Shown here piece after piece: positions 28,253 to 37,573 of a DNA stretch of 64,000 bases (position 1 is its first letter; the number at the start of each line of letters is the position of its first letter). Under the pieces are notes generated by a model. It saw only the letters and a program-made list of their open reading frames with translations. It was not told the origin of the DNA and did not search any database. The position numbers were made by a program, and so were the translations under genes. This stretch comes from Paenibacillus polymyxa M1 (GTDB lineage: Bacteria > Bacillota > Bacilli > Paenibacillales > Paenibacillaceae), in the NCBI RefSeq assembly GCF_000237325.1, contig NC_017542.1:4374501-4438500 (forward strand). The letters run 5' to 3'.

Positions 28253-29059
28253 TTACGGGTTCTTAGAAGCTGAATCCACACTCTCTTTCATCCAATCCTG
28301 TAAAGCCGTTACCGTCTGGTTCCATTGCTCAACGGCGCTAATTTTCGCAGGATTATCCCCTTTCTGGGCACCGTAACTGCCAAATTGGGCATGGTTCCCC
28401 CCTTCGACTGTAAAATACAGCGTGTTGGCAGGTAAATAAGTTCTCCCACTTTGGACATTTTTCATCTGGATGACACCATCATCACTTCCTAACAGAGAAA
28501 TAACTGGCAGATTTTTATCCTTTAAATTACCCTTGTTATCCGGGTAGGAAGCAAGGAAAAATACACCTTTGATCTGATCAGAATGTGCAGCTGCATATCG
28601 GGCCGCCATCACACCACCTAACGAATGACCGCCAATAACAAAGGCTTCCTCCGGATACGCCTTCAGCACTTCATTCGCCAAATCCGGTGAGATCAATGCA
28701 AGGTTCAGTGGCATTTTTCCAATAATCACATGATGTCCCTTTTCTGCCAAACGGCGTGCCAAGGGCGCATAACTTTCGGGTTTAACCAACGCCCCTGGGT
28801 ACAAAATGACTCCTGATCCACTTCTTTTGGCAGGCTCAAAACTTAACCAATGCTCTTGCTCATTTACTTTCACAGTATCCGCTATTTCAGCTAATGCAGC
28901 AGCAGCCGTCTCGTCAGGCTGATAAGGCGTAAATACCTTCCATGCTCCCCAACCCGCGATTAGCACGATGACAATTAGGATGCCTAAAAGAATTTTCCAT
29001 ATTTTCCGAGAACCGCGTGTCCCATAAGAATTGTATGATCTTCTTGTTCTTCTTCTCAT
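28253..29059 (-). CDS. Membrane-anchored alpha/beta hydrolase
   Basis: 268 residues. A basic N terminus (MRRRTRRSYNSYGTRGSRK) precedes one membrane segment (about residues 21-42, IWKILLGILIVIVLIAGWGAW), so the catalytic domain should face outside. The nucleophile elbow is GGHSLGGVMAA; the acid is probably in SLLGSDDGV and the His in VEGGNHAQFG. This pattern belongs to the Abhydrolase_5 group of putative carboxylesterases, whose substrate is unknown. First gene of a probable operon with the HAD and sirtuin genes. Confidence 0.82.
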   Translation of the reverse strand: MRRRTRRSYNSYGTRGSRKIWKILLGILIVIVLIAGWGAWKVFTPYQPDETAAAALAEIADTVKVNEQEHWLSFEPAKRSGSGVILYPGALVKPESYAPLARRLAEKGHHVIIGKMPLNLALISPDLANEVLKAYPEEAFVIGGHSLGGVMAARYAAAHSDQIKGVFFLASYPDNKGNLKDKNLPVISLLGSDDGVIQMKNVQSGRTYLPANTLYFTVEGGNHAQFGSYGAQKGDNPAKISAVEQWNQTVTALQDWMKESVDSASKNP

Positions 29060-29373
29060 TATAAAAGTTCCTTTCGTCTTTCGTACCTCGTAATTATTAG
29101 CTTGAATATAAAAGGTTTCGCTGTATTCGATAGCATAGCTATAACCCTGTTAGGGTAACATCGTTGCACATACAGGGTCAAATGAGCACACGTTTCCAGA
29201 CATGAGCCCATCTTTATTCCGTGTTCAAGCTTTCGCCACATAAAAAGGACATGACAGCGCTTACTGTTGTGAATAAAATCACAATGTTGAGGTCCAGAGT
29301 ATCGTACCTTGTTCCTTGTAAAGAATTATTTTTTAAATAGTTTAATCGGCAGAAGCCGTTCGGAGGGAAACAC
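29060..29373. other. Intergenic region between divergent genes, no gene seen
   Basis: 314 bases between the alpha/beta hydrolase (minus) and acyltransferase (plus) genes. It must contain both promoters. The only notable element is TAACCCTGTTAGGGTAA at 29142-29158, a short dyad with ACCCT/AGGGT arms. No convincing reading frame was found. Confidence 0.5.
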
Positions 29374-30408
29374 ATGACGACAAGCCATGATGTACAAGGG
29401 GAAAGCTTCTTTCTCAATTTGCGATTTCTGTTGATTATATGCGTATTTGCAGGAAACGCCCTGGAGCCATTAGTCGGTTCACTTCATCTTGCCCAACAAT
29501 GGTTCATCTGGATATTCATGTTTCATATGCCGTTGTTTGTACTCGTTACAGGCTACTTTGCCAAAACCACTTTGACAGGTCTCGCAGGACAAAAAGTTCT
29601 GCTTCAGATCGGTATGCAATATCTGATTTTCCAATCCCTTTATTCAATCTTGGATGTCGTAATCTTTCACGTTCCCCATATCCATCATTCTTTTTTTGCT
29701 CCTTATCTGCTGCTTTGGTTCCTTGCCAGCCACATCTGCTGGAGACTGTTAATGCTGTCTTTTCAGAAAATACCACCAGTCTTCCAACTGGGTATATCCG
29801 TGCTACTGGGTATTCTTGTCGGATATCTCCCCGTAGACGGTATATGGCTAAGCGTATGCAGAACCTTTGTTTATTTGCCTTACTTTGTAGCAGGTTATCA
29901 TTTGAATTATGCGGACGTTCGACGCTTCTTCACAACACCTGTCCGTATAATCGCCGGCATTGTATCTCTTTTGCTTATGGTACTGGCGGGAACGTCGTAT
30001 TTTGGCATCCCGGCTGGCTGGCTATATGGCAACATGACTTATGGTGAACTGGGCCATACCGAATGGTACGCAGGGATTTACCGTATCGGCATTTATGGAG
30101 TTCAATGGATAGCATCTATGGCGTTTCTAAGCTTTGTTCCAGCCGTCACAGGGCGTATAACCGAGATGGGACGGCGTACATTATATGTCTTTTTGCTCCA
30201 TGGCTTAATCGTCCGTTCCGTTGTTGCAAAAGGAGTCTACGAGTATATAGATACTCCTGTGGAAGTCATGTTAATTCTAGTGTGCGCCACAGGTCTGTGC
30301 TGTCTGTTGACCATGCCTTGGATTCGAACTGCAACACGACCTCTGATTGAGCCACAAGTAGAGTGGATGTTGAAGCCAGCTCCTTATCTTTTTAGACGGT
30401 CTGCGTAA
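29374..30408 (+). CDS. Acyltransferase 3 family membrane protein
   Basis: 344 residues with about ten hydrophobic segments. The N terminus has the acyltransferase-3 pattern of an early FLNLRFLLIICVFAGNALEP helix and the IWIFMFHMPLFVLVTGYFAK segment, where the conserved His/Arg-containing loop would sit. No extracellular SGNH domain is fused, unlike OatA. Such proteins transfer acyl groups to surface polysaccharides or other extracellular sugars; the acceptor cannot be named. The ATG has CGGAGGG 6 bases upstream. Monocistronic by layout. Confidence 0.85.
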   Translation: MTTSHDVQGESFFLNLRFLLIICVFAGNALEPLVGSLHLAQQWFIWIFMFHMPLFVLVTGYFAKTTLTGLAGQKVLLQIGMQYLIFQSLYSILDVVIFHVPHIHHSFFAPYLLLWFLASHICWRLLMLSFQKIPPVFQLGISVLLGILVGYLPVDGIWLSVCRTFVYLPYFVAGYHLNYADVRRFFTTPVRIIAGIVSLLLMVLAGTSYFGIPAGWLYGNMTYGELGHTEWYAGIYRIGIYGVQWIASMAFLSFVPAVTGRITEMGRRTLYVFLLHGLIVRSVVAKGVYEYIDTPVEVMLILVCATGLCCLLTMPWIRTATRPLIEPQVEWMLKPAPYLFRRSA

Positions 30409-30581
30409 TTTTTTATCCATTTATATTTCACAATCAGCACGCGACAACCCGCTTACAGACGAGAATGGAAGTGGGTCTCCCCCTCTTTACTTCACGCATA
30501 GTACCTGTTTCATACAGGCAAGTTGTGGTAAGTAAAAGATACGCGCAACAAAAAACAACTTTTCATAAGGAGTGATTTGTC

Positions 30582-30830
30582 ATGGCACGTAATCAAAATC
30601 AGGGTAAAATGAGTCGCGAAGAAGCAGGCCGTATGGGTGGAGAAGCTACTTCCAAGAAGCACAACAAGGAATTTTATCAGGAGATTGGAAAAAAAGGCGG
30701 ACAAGCAACCGCAAACTCACATGATAAGGAATTTTATCAGGAAATCGGCAAAAAGGGCGGCGATGCTACAGCTGAGTCGCATGACAAAAATTTCTACAGA
30801 GACATCGGTCGTAAAGGTGGCAGAAATTAA
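30582..30830 (+). CDS. GsiB-like KGG-repeat stress protein
   Basis: 82-residue, highly hydrophilic protein with a 20-residue repeat: G(R/K)(M/K)GG-(E/Q/D)AT-x3-H-(N/D)K-(E/N)FY-(Q/R)(E/D)I occurs three times (starting near residues 16, 38 and 60) and ends with a fourth partial GRKGG. This is the KGG motif of GsiB and related hydrophilin-like general stress proteins. They are thought to protect against desiccation and other stress; no enzymatic activity is known. AAGGAG lies 9 bases ahead of the ATG, and a terminator follows at 30877. Confidence 0.88.
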   Translation: MARNQNQGKMSREEAGRMGGEATSKKHNKEFYQEIGKKGGQATANSHDKEFYQEIGKKGGDATAESHDKNFYRDIGRKGGRN

Positions 30831-30876
30831 AATATAGTTTCATATCCCCCTCCTTTAACATAAAAACAAGCCTGAG

Positions 30877-30907
30877 GCCCATCCGCTTTATTGCGGCATG
30901 GGCTTTT
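30877..30907 (+). terminator. Terminator after the KGG-repeat gene
   Basis: GCCCATCCGC (30877-30886) pairs with GCGGCATGGGC (30893-30903) with one bulged base and is followed by TTTTCC. Confidence 0.8.
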
Positions 30908-30980
30908 CCTATTTATCCGATAAGCTAACATATCAGAATATCAGAGTTTCGAAGCATCCAATTCAAATCCTCGGAGATGC

Positions 30981-31018
30981 AATATATAGATAAATAAAAC
31001 TGTTCATATCTATATATT
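30981..31018. repeat. Perfect 12-base inverted repeat upstream of ilvD
   Basis: AATATATAGATA (30981-30992) and TATCTATATATT (31007-31018) are exact reverse complements separated by 14 bases. It lies about 150 bases before the ilvD start. The AT-only arms would make a weak RNA hairpin without a T tract, so an operator is more likely than a terminator. No known binding consensus fits it well. Confidence 0.6.
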
Positions 31019-31115
31019 GTTGCTTACAGAACACTTCTATACTTTTTCAAAATCCTCATATATGTAGAAAAATGCGAACAACTATGATAGACTCTTTAGA
31101 AAACATCTGCGCTAT

Positions 31116-31148
31116 TATGGCGTTCATTGAACGCCATACTATTTTTAT
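31116..31148 (+). terminator. Hairpin plus T-rich tract in the ilvD leader
   Basis: TATGGCGTT (31116-31124) pairs with AACGCCATA (31130-31138) around a tight loop, followed by CTATTTTTATAC. It has terminator character and ends about 23 bases before the ilvD start codon. No T-box motif (GGTGGNACCGCG) is present, so it could be an attenuator of another kind or simply stop read-through transcription. Confidence 0.5.
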
Positions 31149-31170
31149 ACTTTGGGGGGAAACCAGCATC

Positions 31171-32859
31171 ATGACAGCTAAGACGAAAATGCGTTCCGAT
31201 ATGATTAAAAAAGGCTTTGACCGCGCTCCTCACCGCAGCTTGCTGCGCGCAGCGGGTGTCAAGGAAGAAGATTTTGACAAACCGTTTATTGCGGTATGCA
31301 ACTCGTATATTGACATCGTACCGGGCCACGTCCATTTGCAGGAATTTGGCAAAATTGTCAAGCAGGCCATTCGTGAAGCAGGCGGTGTACCTTTTGAATT
31401 TAACACTATTGGTGTAGATGATGGCATTGCCATGGGACACATCGGTATGCGTTATTCTTTGCCAAGCCGCGAAATTATCGCAGATTCTCTGGAAACTGTC
31501 GTTTCCGCTCACTGGTTTGATGGCATGGTATGTATTCCTAACTGCGATAAAATTACCCCTGGTATGATGATGGGGGCATTGCGTGTTAACATTCCAACTA
31601 TTTTCGTCAGCGGCGGTCCTATGAAAGCTGGTAAAGACAAGAACGGACGCTCTATTTCCCTGACTTCCGTCTTTGAAGGCGTAGGTGCATTCCAAGCGGG
31701 TAAAATCGATGATCAAAGCTTGCTTGAGCTAGAACAATACGGCTGTCCAACATGCGGCTCCTGTTCAGGAATGTTCACAGCGAATTCCATGAACTGTCTC
31801 GCAGAAGCGATGGGACTGGCTATGCCAGGTAACGGCACTATCCTCGCCGTAGCAGAAGAGCGCAAAGAATTCGTCAAACAATCTGCACGCCAATTGATGG
31901 AATTGATTAAGCTCGATCTGAAACCACGTGATATCGTGACTAAAGAAGCGATTGATAATGCATTTGCACTGGATATGGCAATGGGCGGTTCTACGAATAC
32001 AGTATTGCATACATTGGCACTTGCCCATGAAGCTGAAGTTGACTACCCTATTGAACGCATCAATGAAGTCGCAAACCGTGTACCTCATTTGTCCAAATTG
32101 GCACCTGCCTCCGACTATCACATTGAGGATGTTCATAATGCAGGCGGCGTAAGCGCAGTGCTGAATGAACTATTGAAGAAACCGGGCGCATTGCATGGTG
32201 ACTGCATTACTGTAACCGGAAAAACCATTCGTGAAAATGTAGAGGGTCAGGAAATTCTGGACACTAACGTCATCCACAAATTGGACAACCCTTATTCCGA
32301 GCGCGGCGGTCTAGCTGTATTATTCGGCAATTTGGCACCACAAGGTTCCATTATTAAAGTCGGTGCGGTTGATCCTTCTGTTGGCGGTTATCACAAAGGT
32401 CCTGCCATCTGCTTTGATTCACAAGAAGATGCGCTGGCTGGCATTGCTAACGGTAAAATCGCCGAAGGACATGTTGTTGTTATTCGTTATGAAGGTCCTA
32501 AGGGCGGACCTGGTATGCCTGAAATGCTCGCTCCAACTTCACAAATCGTGGGTATGGGGCTTGGTGCCAAGGTTGGTCTGATTACAGACGGACGATTCTC
32601 AGGTGCTTCCCGTGGTATCTCCATCGGTCATATTTCCCCTGAAGCAGCAGAAGGCGGACCTATCGCTTTTGTTGAGGACGGCGATATCATTGAGCTGGAC
32701 CTGAACAATCGTAAGATTGAGCTTCACATTACGGACGAAGAATTCGACCGTCGTCGTGCCAACTGGAAAGGCTTCGAGCCGAAAGTGAAGACAGGCTACC
32801 TGGCGCGTTATTCCAAGCTGGTGACGAACGCAAGTAACGGCGGAATTATGAAAATCTAA
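31171..32859 (+). CDS. ilvD: Dihydroxy-acid dehydratase
   Basis: Fe-S enzyme that dehydrates dihydroxy acids in valine, isoleucine and leucine synthesis. ATG 31171 ([15 protein letters not shown], 562 residues) follows a GGGGGG tract; a longer frame from 31072 would add 33 residues foreign to the family and would run across the leader hairpin. Cluster cysteines are in [16 protein letters not shown] and [20 protein letters not shown], with a further Cys in [11 protein letters not shown]. It stands alone, not in an ilvBNC-leu operon. Confidence 0.97.
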   Translation: MTAKTKMRSDMIKKGFDRAPHRSLLRAAGVKEEDFDKPFIAVCNSYIDIVPGHVHLQEFGKIVKQAIREAGGVPFEFNTIGVDDGIAMGHIGMRYSLPSREIIADSLETVVSAHWFDGMVCIPNCDKITPGMMMGALRVNIPTIFVSGGPMKAGKDKNGRSISLTSVFEGVGAFQAGKIDDQSLLELEQYGCPTCGSCSGMFTANSMNCLAEAMGLAMPGNGTILAVAEERKEFVKQSARQLMELIKLDLKPRDIVTKEAIDNAFALDMAMGGSTNTVLHTLALAHEAEVDYPIERINEVANRVPHLSKLAPASDYHIEDVHNAGGVSAVLNELLKKPGALHGDCITVTGKTIRENVEGQEILDTNVIHKLDNPYSERGGLAVLFGNLAPQGSIIKVGAVDPSVGGYHKGPAICFDSQEDALAGIANGKIAEGHVVVIRYEGPKGGPGMPEMLAPTSQIVGMGLGAKVGLITDGRFSGASRGISIGHISPEAAEGGPIAFVEDGDIIELDLNNRKIELHITDEEFDRRRANWKGFEPKVKTGYLARYSKLVTNASNGGIMKI

Positions 32860-32894
32860 GTGCTTTGCCAAGATAGATTATTGTATGAACCACT

Positions 32895-32937
32895 AAAAAC
32901 CTCTCGACTCCTACAAAGGATCGAGAGGCTTTTTTTA
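32895..32937. terminator. Shared terminator of ilvD and the convergent deacetylase gene
   Basis: CCTCTCGA (32900-32907) and TCGAGAGG (32921-32928) followed by CTTTTTTT on the plus strand. On the minus strand the same stem is followed by TTTTTAG, so it can serve both genes. Confidence 0.88.
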
Positions 32938-32942
32938 TAAGG

Positions 32943-34391
32943 TCAACTGCTTGATCCTGTATCCGCTGTTTGTGAAGCCCTGATCGAAGTATGCATAGGC
33001 TCCCCTTCTTCGGTCATTTCACTGTTGAGTGTATGAACCACATCCCTTTGATCAGTTGGTTCAAAAACCTGGTCTGACCGGTGCGAATCTCCCGGTTGAA
33101 AACGTTCAAACAAGGTATCAATGGGCATCACGATTAGTTTCGGTACCATGACCTCTTTTTTTTCACTCAATTGCTCTGAACCCGAAGGATGGATAATACG
33201 AAATAACAGCTTTAAATATACAGTAGACACATGCTTAAAAAGTCCTTGGGGAAGCTCCTGAACTTGAAAGCCTAATTTTTCAGGCCCTCGATGAATCATA
33301 CTTACTGCATAGATCGCCTTTACACCCTTCATACCAGAATCATGTACAACCCGTTGGGTAAGATCAGGCAGTTGTCTTTTCACAACTCGAATCAATTGAA
33401 TCGCTAGATGGACCAAGGACTTTGCCGTCGCTCCCAATTGAAACAACATTTTATTGTCAAAATGAAGCTCAATTATGGGGTCCCCTTTTTCCAGCCACCT
33501 ACCGTTCTCCATGTTTATATTTGGTCCATGATAGATACGGCGACGATAATAAAAGATCGTATTATCCTTGCTGACAGGACGAAGACGGAACAAGGCATGA
33601 AAAAGTCGCTCGTATTGTAGCCATCCGAATACCATCGTTCTTTTAATCCAATCTGTACTGGACAAGCTAGAGACAGTGGATTGATTGCCAGACTGACGGC
33701 AAAACAATGTGTCCACGCGGACGCTGCGTAATTGCTGTTTCTGGGCGACCCTCAATAGCTTCTCTAGTGCAATGAGCATGTTCTGTGGCGCTTCTGCGTC
33801 AGCCCCCAATGTCGTACCACAGTCATGGAGCAGCATCACCTCGCCACCCCTCAGCTTTTTGAGCATTCTTTCCGCTAGTTGTTTCGCTCCAATACTGGCC
33901 TTCCAGTCACCAAACATGGAGGACCATAATACGATTCGACGACCATTGTTTTTGGAAATATCAAAAAAGTTCACAATCCCCCAAGGTGGACGATAAAAGG
34001 TCGTTCCTTCGCCAGTTACTCGACGAATGACTGACTCTGTCTGGGTAATTTGTCTTCTAACCGTAACAGGCCGCATGAGCCAATTCGATTTGTGCACATA
34101 ATTGTGGATACCAATCAGATGACCTTCATCATGCATGCGCTTCAGAAGCTCAGGGTGTTTTTCGGCATTCATACCTACAACAAAAAAAGTAGCCTTGGCA
34201 TCAAAACGCTTGAGTAAATCGAGCAACTGTGGTGTATAGACTGGATCAGGACCATCATCAAAGGTTAGCGCATATTCTTGGTCACTTTTGCCACGCCTAA
34301 ACACCCGGAAACCAAATATACGACTAACCAGCGCCGGAATAAAAGCATAAAAAGTTGAAATGTAAAACATCCATAACAGCAAAGTCTGCAC
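32943..34391 (-). CDS. Polysaccharide deacetylase fused to a YkoP-like domain
   Basis: 482 residues. A hydrophobic N-terminal segment (about 1-25) is followed by a NodB-homology domain (about 38-240) with all five motifs: TFDDGPDP (catalytic and metal Asp), IGIHNYVHK (HxxxH), YRPPWG, DWKAS and VMLLHDCG. It probably removes acetyl groups from an extracellular polysaccharide or peptidoglycan. The C-terminal half (about 260-440, YLQYERLFHALFRLRPV onward) resembles B. subtilis YkoP, a domain of unknown function, and then ends in a hydrophilic tail. In B. subtilis YkoP is a separate small protein, so this is a fusion. No partner gene is adjacent. Confidence 0.85.
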   Translation of the reverse strand: MQTLLLWMFYISTFYAFIPALVSRIFGFRVFRRGKSDQEYALTFDDGPDPVYTPQLLDLLKRFDAKATFFVVGMNAEKHPELLKRMHDEGHLIGIHNYVHKSNWLMRPVTVRRQITQTESVIRRVTGEGTTFYRPPWGIVNFFDISKNNGRRIVLWSSMFGDWKASIGAKQLAERMLKKLRGGEVMLLHDCGTTLGADAEAPQNMLIALEKLLRVAQKQQLRSVRVDTLFCRQSGNQSTVSSLSSTDWIKRTMVFGWLQYERLFHALFRLRPVSKDNTIFYYRRRIYHGPNINMENGRWLEKGDPIIELHFDNKMLFQLGATAKSLVHLAIQLIRVVKRQLPDLTQRVVHDSGMKGVKAIYAVSMIHRGPEKLGFQVQELPQGLFKHVSTVYLKLLFRIIHPSGSEQLSEKKEVMVPKLIVMPIDTLFERFQPGDSHRSDQVFEPTDQRDVVHTLNSEMTEEGEPMHTSIRASQTADTGSSS

Positions 34392-34569
34392 GTTTTATCC
34401 CCACTTTTCTATTCTGAACTTCCAAGCAGGCCTCCTGAGTAAAACTCACTTACTTATATGTTATCACAATGACGTAAGCATGCCGAGATTTCGCCCTTGC
34501 TTATGGTCAGCATTGAGATTCAATTTAGTGTACAATAAATAAAAATCTTAAAGGAGTCGTTGTATACAT

Positions 34570-35724
34570 ATGCTTCCATTGTACAAAAAATATTGGCGTA
34601 CTGTTTTTGATATCGGTCTGATCGTATTAACCGTGTATTTAATTATGTTCGTATCCAGCAAGCTGTATCAGCTAGCAGCACCTGTGTTCCTTTCATTCGT
34701 TGTGTTTTGGTGCATTGAACCTGCTGCCCGTTATTTTCATCGCAAAGGCATGAAAAAACCCTTTGCCTCCGCACTCTCCGTATTGCTGTTTATCATCTTA
34801 TTACTGGCTATTTTTTTCGGATTGGGCCTGATCCTGGTTACTCAATTTACAAAAGTCGCGCAAAACCTCCCACATTATACCCAGATTATCCAAACGGAAT
34901 TCACGCGGATTCTTCATCTATCTCAAGATAAAATTGCTGCCTTGCCTCCGGGTGTTACCGAACGTGTAAATGATTATTTTGCGACTGCTACCACCATTGC
35001 TACGAAATGGGCACAGCTGGGATTATCCTTTTTCATTCAATTTCTCAGCTCTTTTACCGTTTTTATGGGCAACTTTGCGGTTGCCATCATTTTAGCCTTC
35101 TTTTTGAGTATGGAAATTAATCTCTGGAAAGGAATTGCCCGCAGTAAAACACCGAAGACACTAAAAACAGCATATCTTTTTCTAAAAAATCATGTACTTA
35201 AAGCCATTTCTGCCTTTCTCAAGGCTCAAGCTCTACTGGTAGGAATTACCTTTGTGCTCGTATTTATAGGTTTACTCATTTTGCAAGTGGATAATGCCCT
35301 ATCGTTGGCGCTCGTAGCAGCTTTGTTTGATATTCTGCCATTGTTGGGTGTGCCTGTTATCTTTATTCCATGGGCAGTGTATTTGTTCATCACGGGCAAT
35401 ACCGGCTTGGCTGTAGGCTTACTTATTGTCATGGCTGTCACCGTGATTGTGCGCCAGTTGGCAGAGCCCAAAATTACTGGTAATTCTATCGGCGTTTCAT
35501 CTGCCTATCTAATGCTTTCCTTTGCCATTATATCGTTATCCATCTTCGGATTGGCTGGATTAATCCTATCCCCCATTCTGATCATTTTGCTCAAGGAATT
35601 GTGGCAGCAAGGTTATTTGCAGCAATGGATTCGGTTTCCGACTGAGGAGTTTGACGAGCCTCCGTTTATCGTCAAAATTCAGGAGGAAGAGCGTGAAGCT
35701 ACTCGCGGAACTCAGGAGGATTGA
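34570..35724 (+). CDS. AI-2E/UPF0118 family permease
   Basis: 384-residue polytopic membrane protein. Four hydrophobic segments (residues about 15-35, 38-55, 72-98) precede a soluble helical insert (about 100-150), then several more spans. The family pattern ALSLALVAALFDILPLLGVPVIFIPWA is in the second half. Characterised relatives export AI-2 or work as Na+/H+ antiporters, so the substrate is open. The ATG has AAAGGAG 9 bases ahead. Its last 13 bases overlap the end of the convergent penicillin-binding protein gene. A second paralogue lies at 48056. Confidence 0.88.
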   Translation: MLPLYKKYWRTVFDIGLIVLTVYLIMFVSSKLYQLAAPVFLSFVVFWCIEPAARYFHRKGMKKPFASALSVLLFIILLLAIFFGLGLILVTQFTKVAQNLPHYTQIIQTEFTRILHLSQDKIAALPPGVTERVNDYFATATTIATKWAQLGLSFFIQFLSSFTVFMGNFAVAIILAFFLSMEINLWKGIARSKTPKTLKTAYLFLKNHVLKAISAFLKAQALLVGITFVLVFIGLLILQVDNALSLALVAALFDILPLLGVPVIFIPWAVYLFITGNTGLAVGLLIVMAVTVIVRQLAEPKITGNSIGVSSAYLMLSFAIISLSIFGLAGLILSPILIILLKELWQQGYLQQWIRFPTEEFDEPPFIVKIQEEEREATRGTQED

Positions 35725-37481
35725 GCTAGCAGATCCATGACTTGACCGAACAGTGCTGTGGCCTGATTTGCAGCATGCGCTGAAGCATTTTGCACAAGGA
35801 CGGCAACCGCATAACGTGGCCGCTCTATCGGACCGTAACCAATAAACCACTGGTGGTTTATTGGGTGACCGTTTTTTAAAGCTTGGGCCGTACCCGATTT
35901 ACCGGCCAGCTTCCAGGTTTTATTGCGCAAGGAGGCACCTGTACCGTGTGTCACAACCTGTTCCATTGCTTCACGCAGCGTATGAGCCGTGGATGTGCGA
36001 ATCGAGCGGCTGCCTTGGGGTAAAGGAGCAGCGTGAGCAGGTAGCTCCAGCAAGGTGCTTCCGTCTGCGTAGCTGATGCGTTTTACGATACGCGGTGCAT
36101 GTACTTGACCATCGTGCAGCAAGGTGACGATGAGGTTGGCTGCTTGGAGAGGCGTCACCAGCACATCACGCTGGCCGATAGCTGTCTGCACACGTACGCC
36201 TGGATCAGATGCATTCGTATGTGAGCCGAATACGGCTCCCTTTTCTTCGTGATCTAGCGGTCTGAATTGAGGCAGGCCTGCAAGATTCCGGTCCTGCCAG
36301 CCCACGGTTCGACTCAATCCCAGTGCAGAGGCTGCGGACTGAATTTGCTCAGCGTTAAGCCGTTCGCCGAGATGAGCGAACACACTATTACAGGATACGG
36401 CAAGCCCTTCCTCCAGGTTCAGGGTTCCGTGTCCTTTTTCTTTCCAGCAAGACAATCCGTACTTGCCATAGGCTCCATGACAATGAAATTGCTCCTGTGG
36501 TTGAACCACACCTGATTCAAGTGCAGCCGCAGCCGTAACCAACTTAAAAATAGAACCAGGCGTTACCGCTTTGAGGGCACGATTAGACCAGTCTGTTTTT
36601 TGCTGCGGATCAACATGAATGGGATTATAAAAAGGCCGAGACACCATCGCCATAACATCCGCGTTGCCTGCGTCAAGCACAACCACTGCACCTTCTGCCA
36701 AATGATTAGATTCTGTCAGCTTCTCAATCTGTTCCTGCAACGGGAGATCAATTGTAGTCTGCACCTGTAATGGATAGTGACTATTGGATGGAGCACTGAC
36801 ACGAAGCGGGACATGAGTCAATGGACGACGTTGCGCATCTACAGACCGAGAGACGAACGTCTCACCAACGCCGCTTAGCAGTGGCTCGAGCGTTCTTTCC
36901 AGGCCAGCTGCCCCCATCGGCAGTTCACTTGCTCGTTCACCACGTTCATACAGAAAACCAAGCCATTGTCTGCCATTGGGCATATCCCTATAACGCTGCG
37001 CATACGGTACAAGCTCTATGAGCGAAGGGGCTAACTTCAGCAGTCTGCCCGCTTCATTCGGATGGATTTGTATAGGCTCTCCGCGTCCATCCCGCCATAT
37101 GAGTGGAGATTGCAGTTCCCTCCATCGCGTCAACAGTTGCCCTTTACTCGTATGCAGTAGCTTGGCCAGTTCTTGTCCATGCAAAGCAGCTTGGCCATCT
37201 ACATCGGGAAAAAGCACTGGCGTCCATACGACTCCTCCAGTCAAGGGCTGCCCGTGTCGGTCTGTAAACTGTCCCCGCCCAGTATCAATAGCGATTCCTT
37301 CCTGTCGCTGACGTACTGACATTTCTTTAAGCGAATGCCCCCCATAAAGTGACAAATGAATACCCGCTGTCCCCTGAATCCAAGCCAGTCGGAAACATAA
37401 AATCAGTAGTAATACCATGATCCCCAGGGCTATATATGCAATTCGACGTTGACGATTGAAACTGTTATGACGCCTAGACAC
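35712..37481 (-). CDS. Class B penicillin-binding protein (peptidoglycan D,D-transpeptidase)
   Basis: About 589 residues: short cytoplasmic start, one membrane anchor (YIALGIMVLLLILCFRLAW), a PBP-dimerisation region, and a C-terminal transpeptidase with active-site motif S-x-x-K in VTPGSIFKLVTA, S-x-N in AVSCNSVFAHLG and K-S-G-T in LAGKSGTAQA. It cross-links peptidoglycan outside the membrane. No PASTA domains follow, so it is not SpoVD/FtsI-like in full. I prefer GTG 37481 as start (AGGAGG, 6-base spacing); the in-frame ATG at 37487 directly abuts AGGAGG. The specific cell-cycle role is not evident. Confidence 0.88.
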   Translation of the reverse strand: MSRRHNSFNRQRRIAYIALGIMVLLLILCFRLAWIQGTAGIHLSLYGGHSLKEMSVRQRQEGIAIDTGRGQFTDRHGQPLTGGVVWTPVLFPDVDGQAALHGQELAKLLHTSKGQLLTRWRELQSPLIWRDGRGEPIQIHPNEAGRLLKLAPSLIELVPYAQRYRDMPNGRQWLGFLYERGERASELPMGAAGLERTLEPLLSGVGETFVSRSVDAQRRPLTHVPLRVSAPSNSHYPLQVQTTIDLPLQEQIEKLTESNHLAEGAVVVLDAGNADVMAMVSRPFYNPIHVDPQQKTDWSNRALKAVTPGSIFKLVTAAAALESGVVQPQEQFHCHGAYGKYGLSCWKEKGHGTLNLEEGLAVSCNSVFAHLGERLNAEQIQSAASALGLSRTVGWQDRNLAGLPQFRPLDHEEKGAVFGSHTNASDPGVRVQTAIGQRDVLVTPLQAANLIVTLLHDGQVHAPRIVKRISYADGSTLLELPAHAAPLPQGSRSIRTSTAHTLREAMEQVVTHGTGASLRNKTWKLAGKSGTAQALKNGHPINHQWFIGYGPIERPRYAVAVLVQNASAHAANQATALFGQVMDLLAQSS

Positions 37482-37526
37482 ATTCATCCTCCTTTCATCA
37501 TTTTTCCAGTAGTATGTCCGGTGATG

Positions 37527-37566
37527 GAAAAAGAAAACCCACTCAACATGTAATGTCGAATGGGTT
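37527..37566 (-). terminator. Terminator between the 39-residue gene and the PBP gene
   Basis: Minus strand AACCCA (from 37566) pairs with TGGGTT (37536-37541) with partial pairing inside, followed by TTCTTTTTCC. It separates the chemoreceptor and small-peptide transcript from the PBP gene. Confidence 0.75.
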
Positions 37567-37573
37567 ACCGAAT

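Noticed and set aside
30508-30533. Sigma-B promoter upstream of the KGG-repeat stress gene (GTTTCA ... GGTAAG)
   Set aside because: Both boxes are off consensus (GTTTAA and GGGTAT), so the match is too weak to claim.
31072-31170. N-terminal extension of IlvD by 33 residues
   Set aside because: The extension spans the leader hairpin, is unlike IlvD family sequence, and the ATG at 31171 has a better ribosome binding site.
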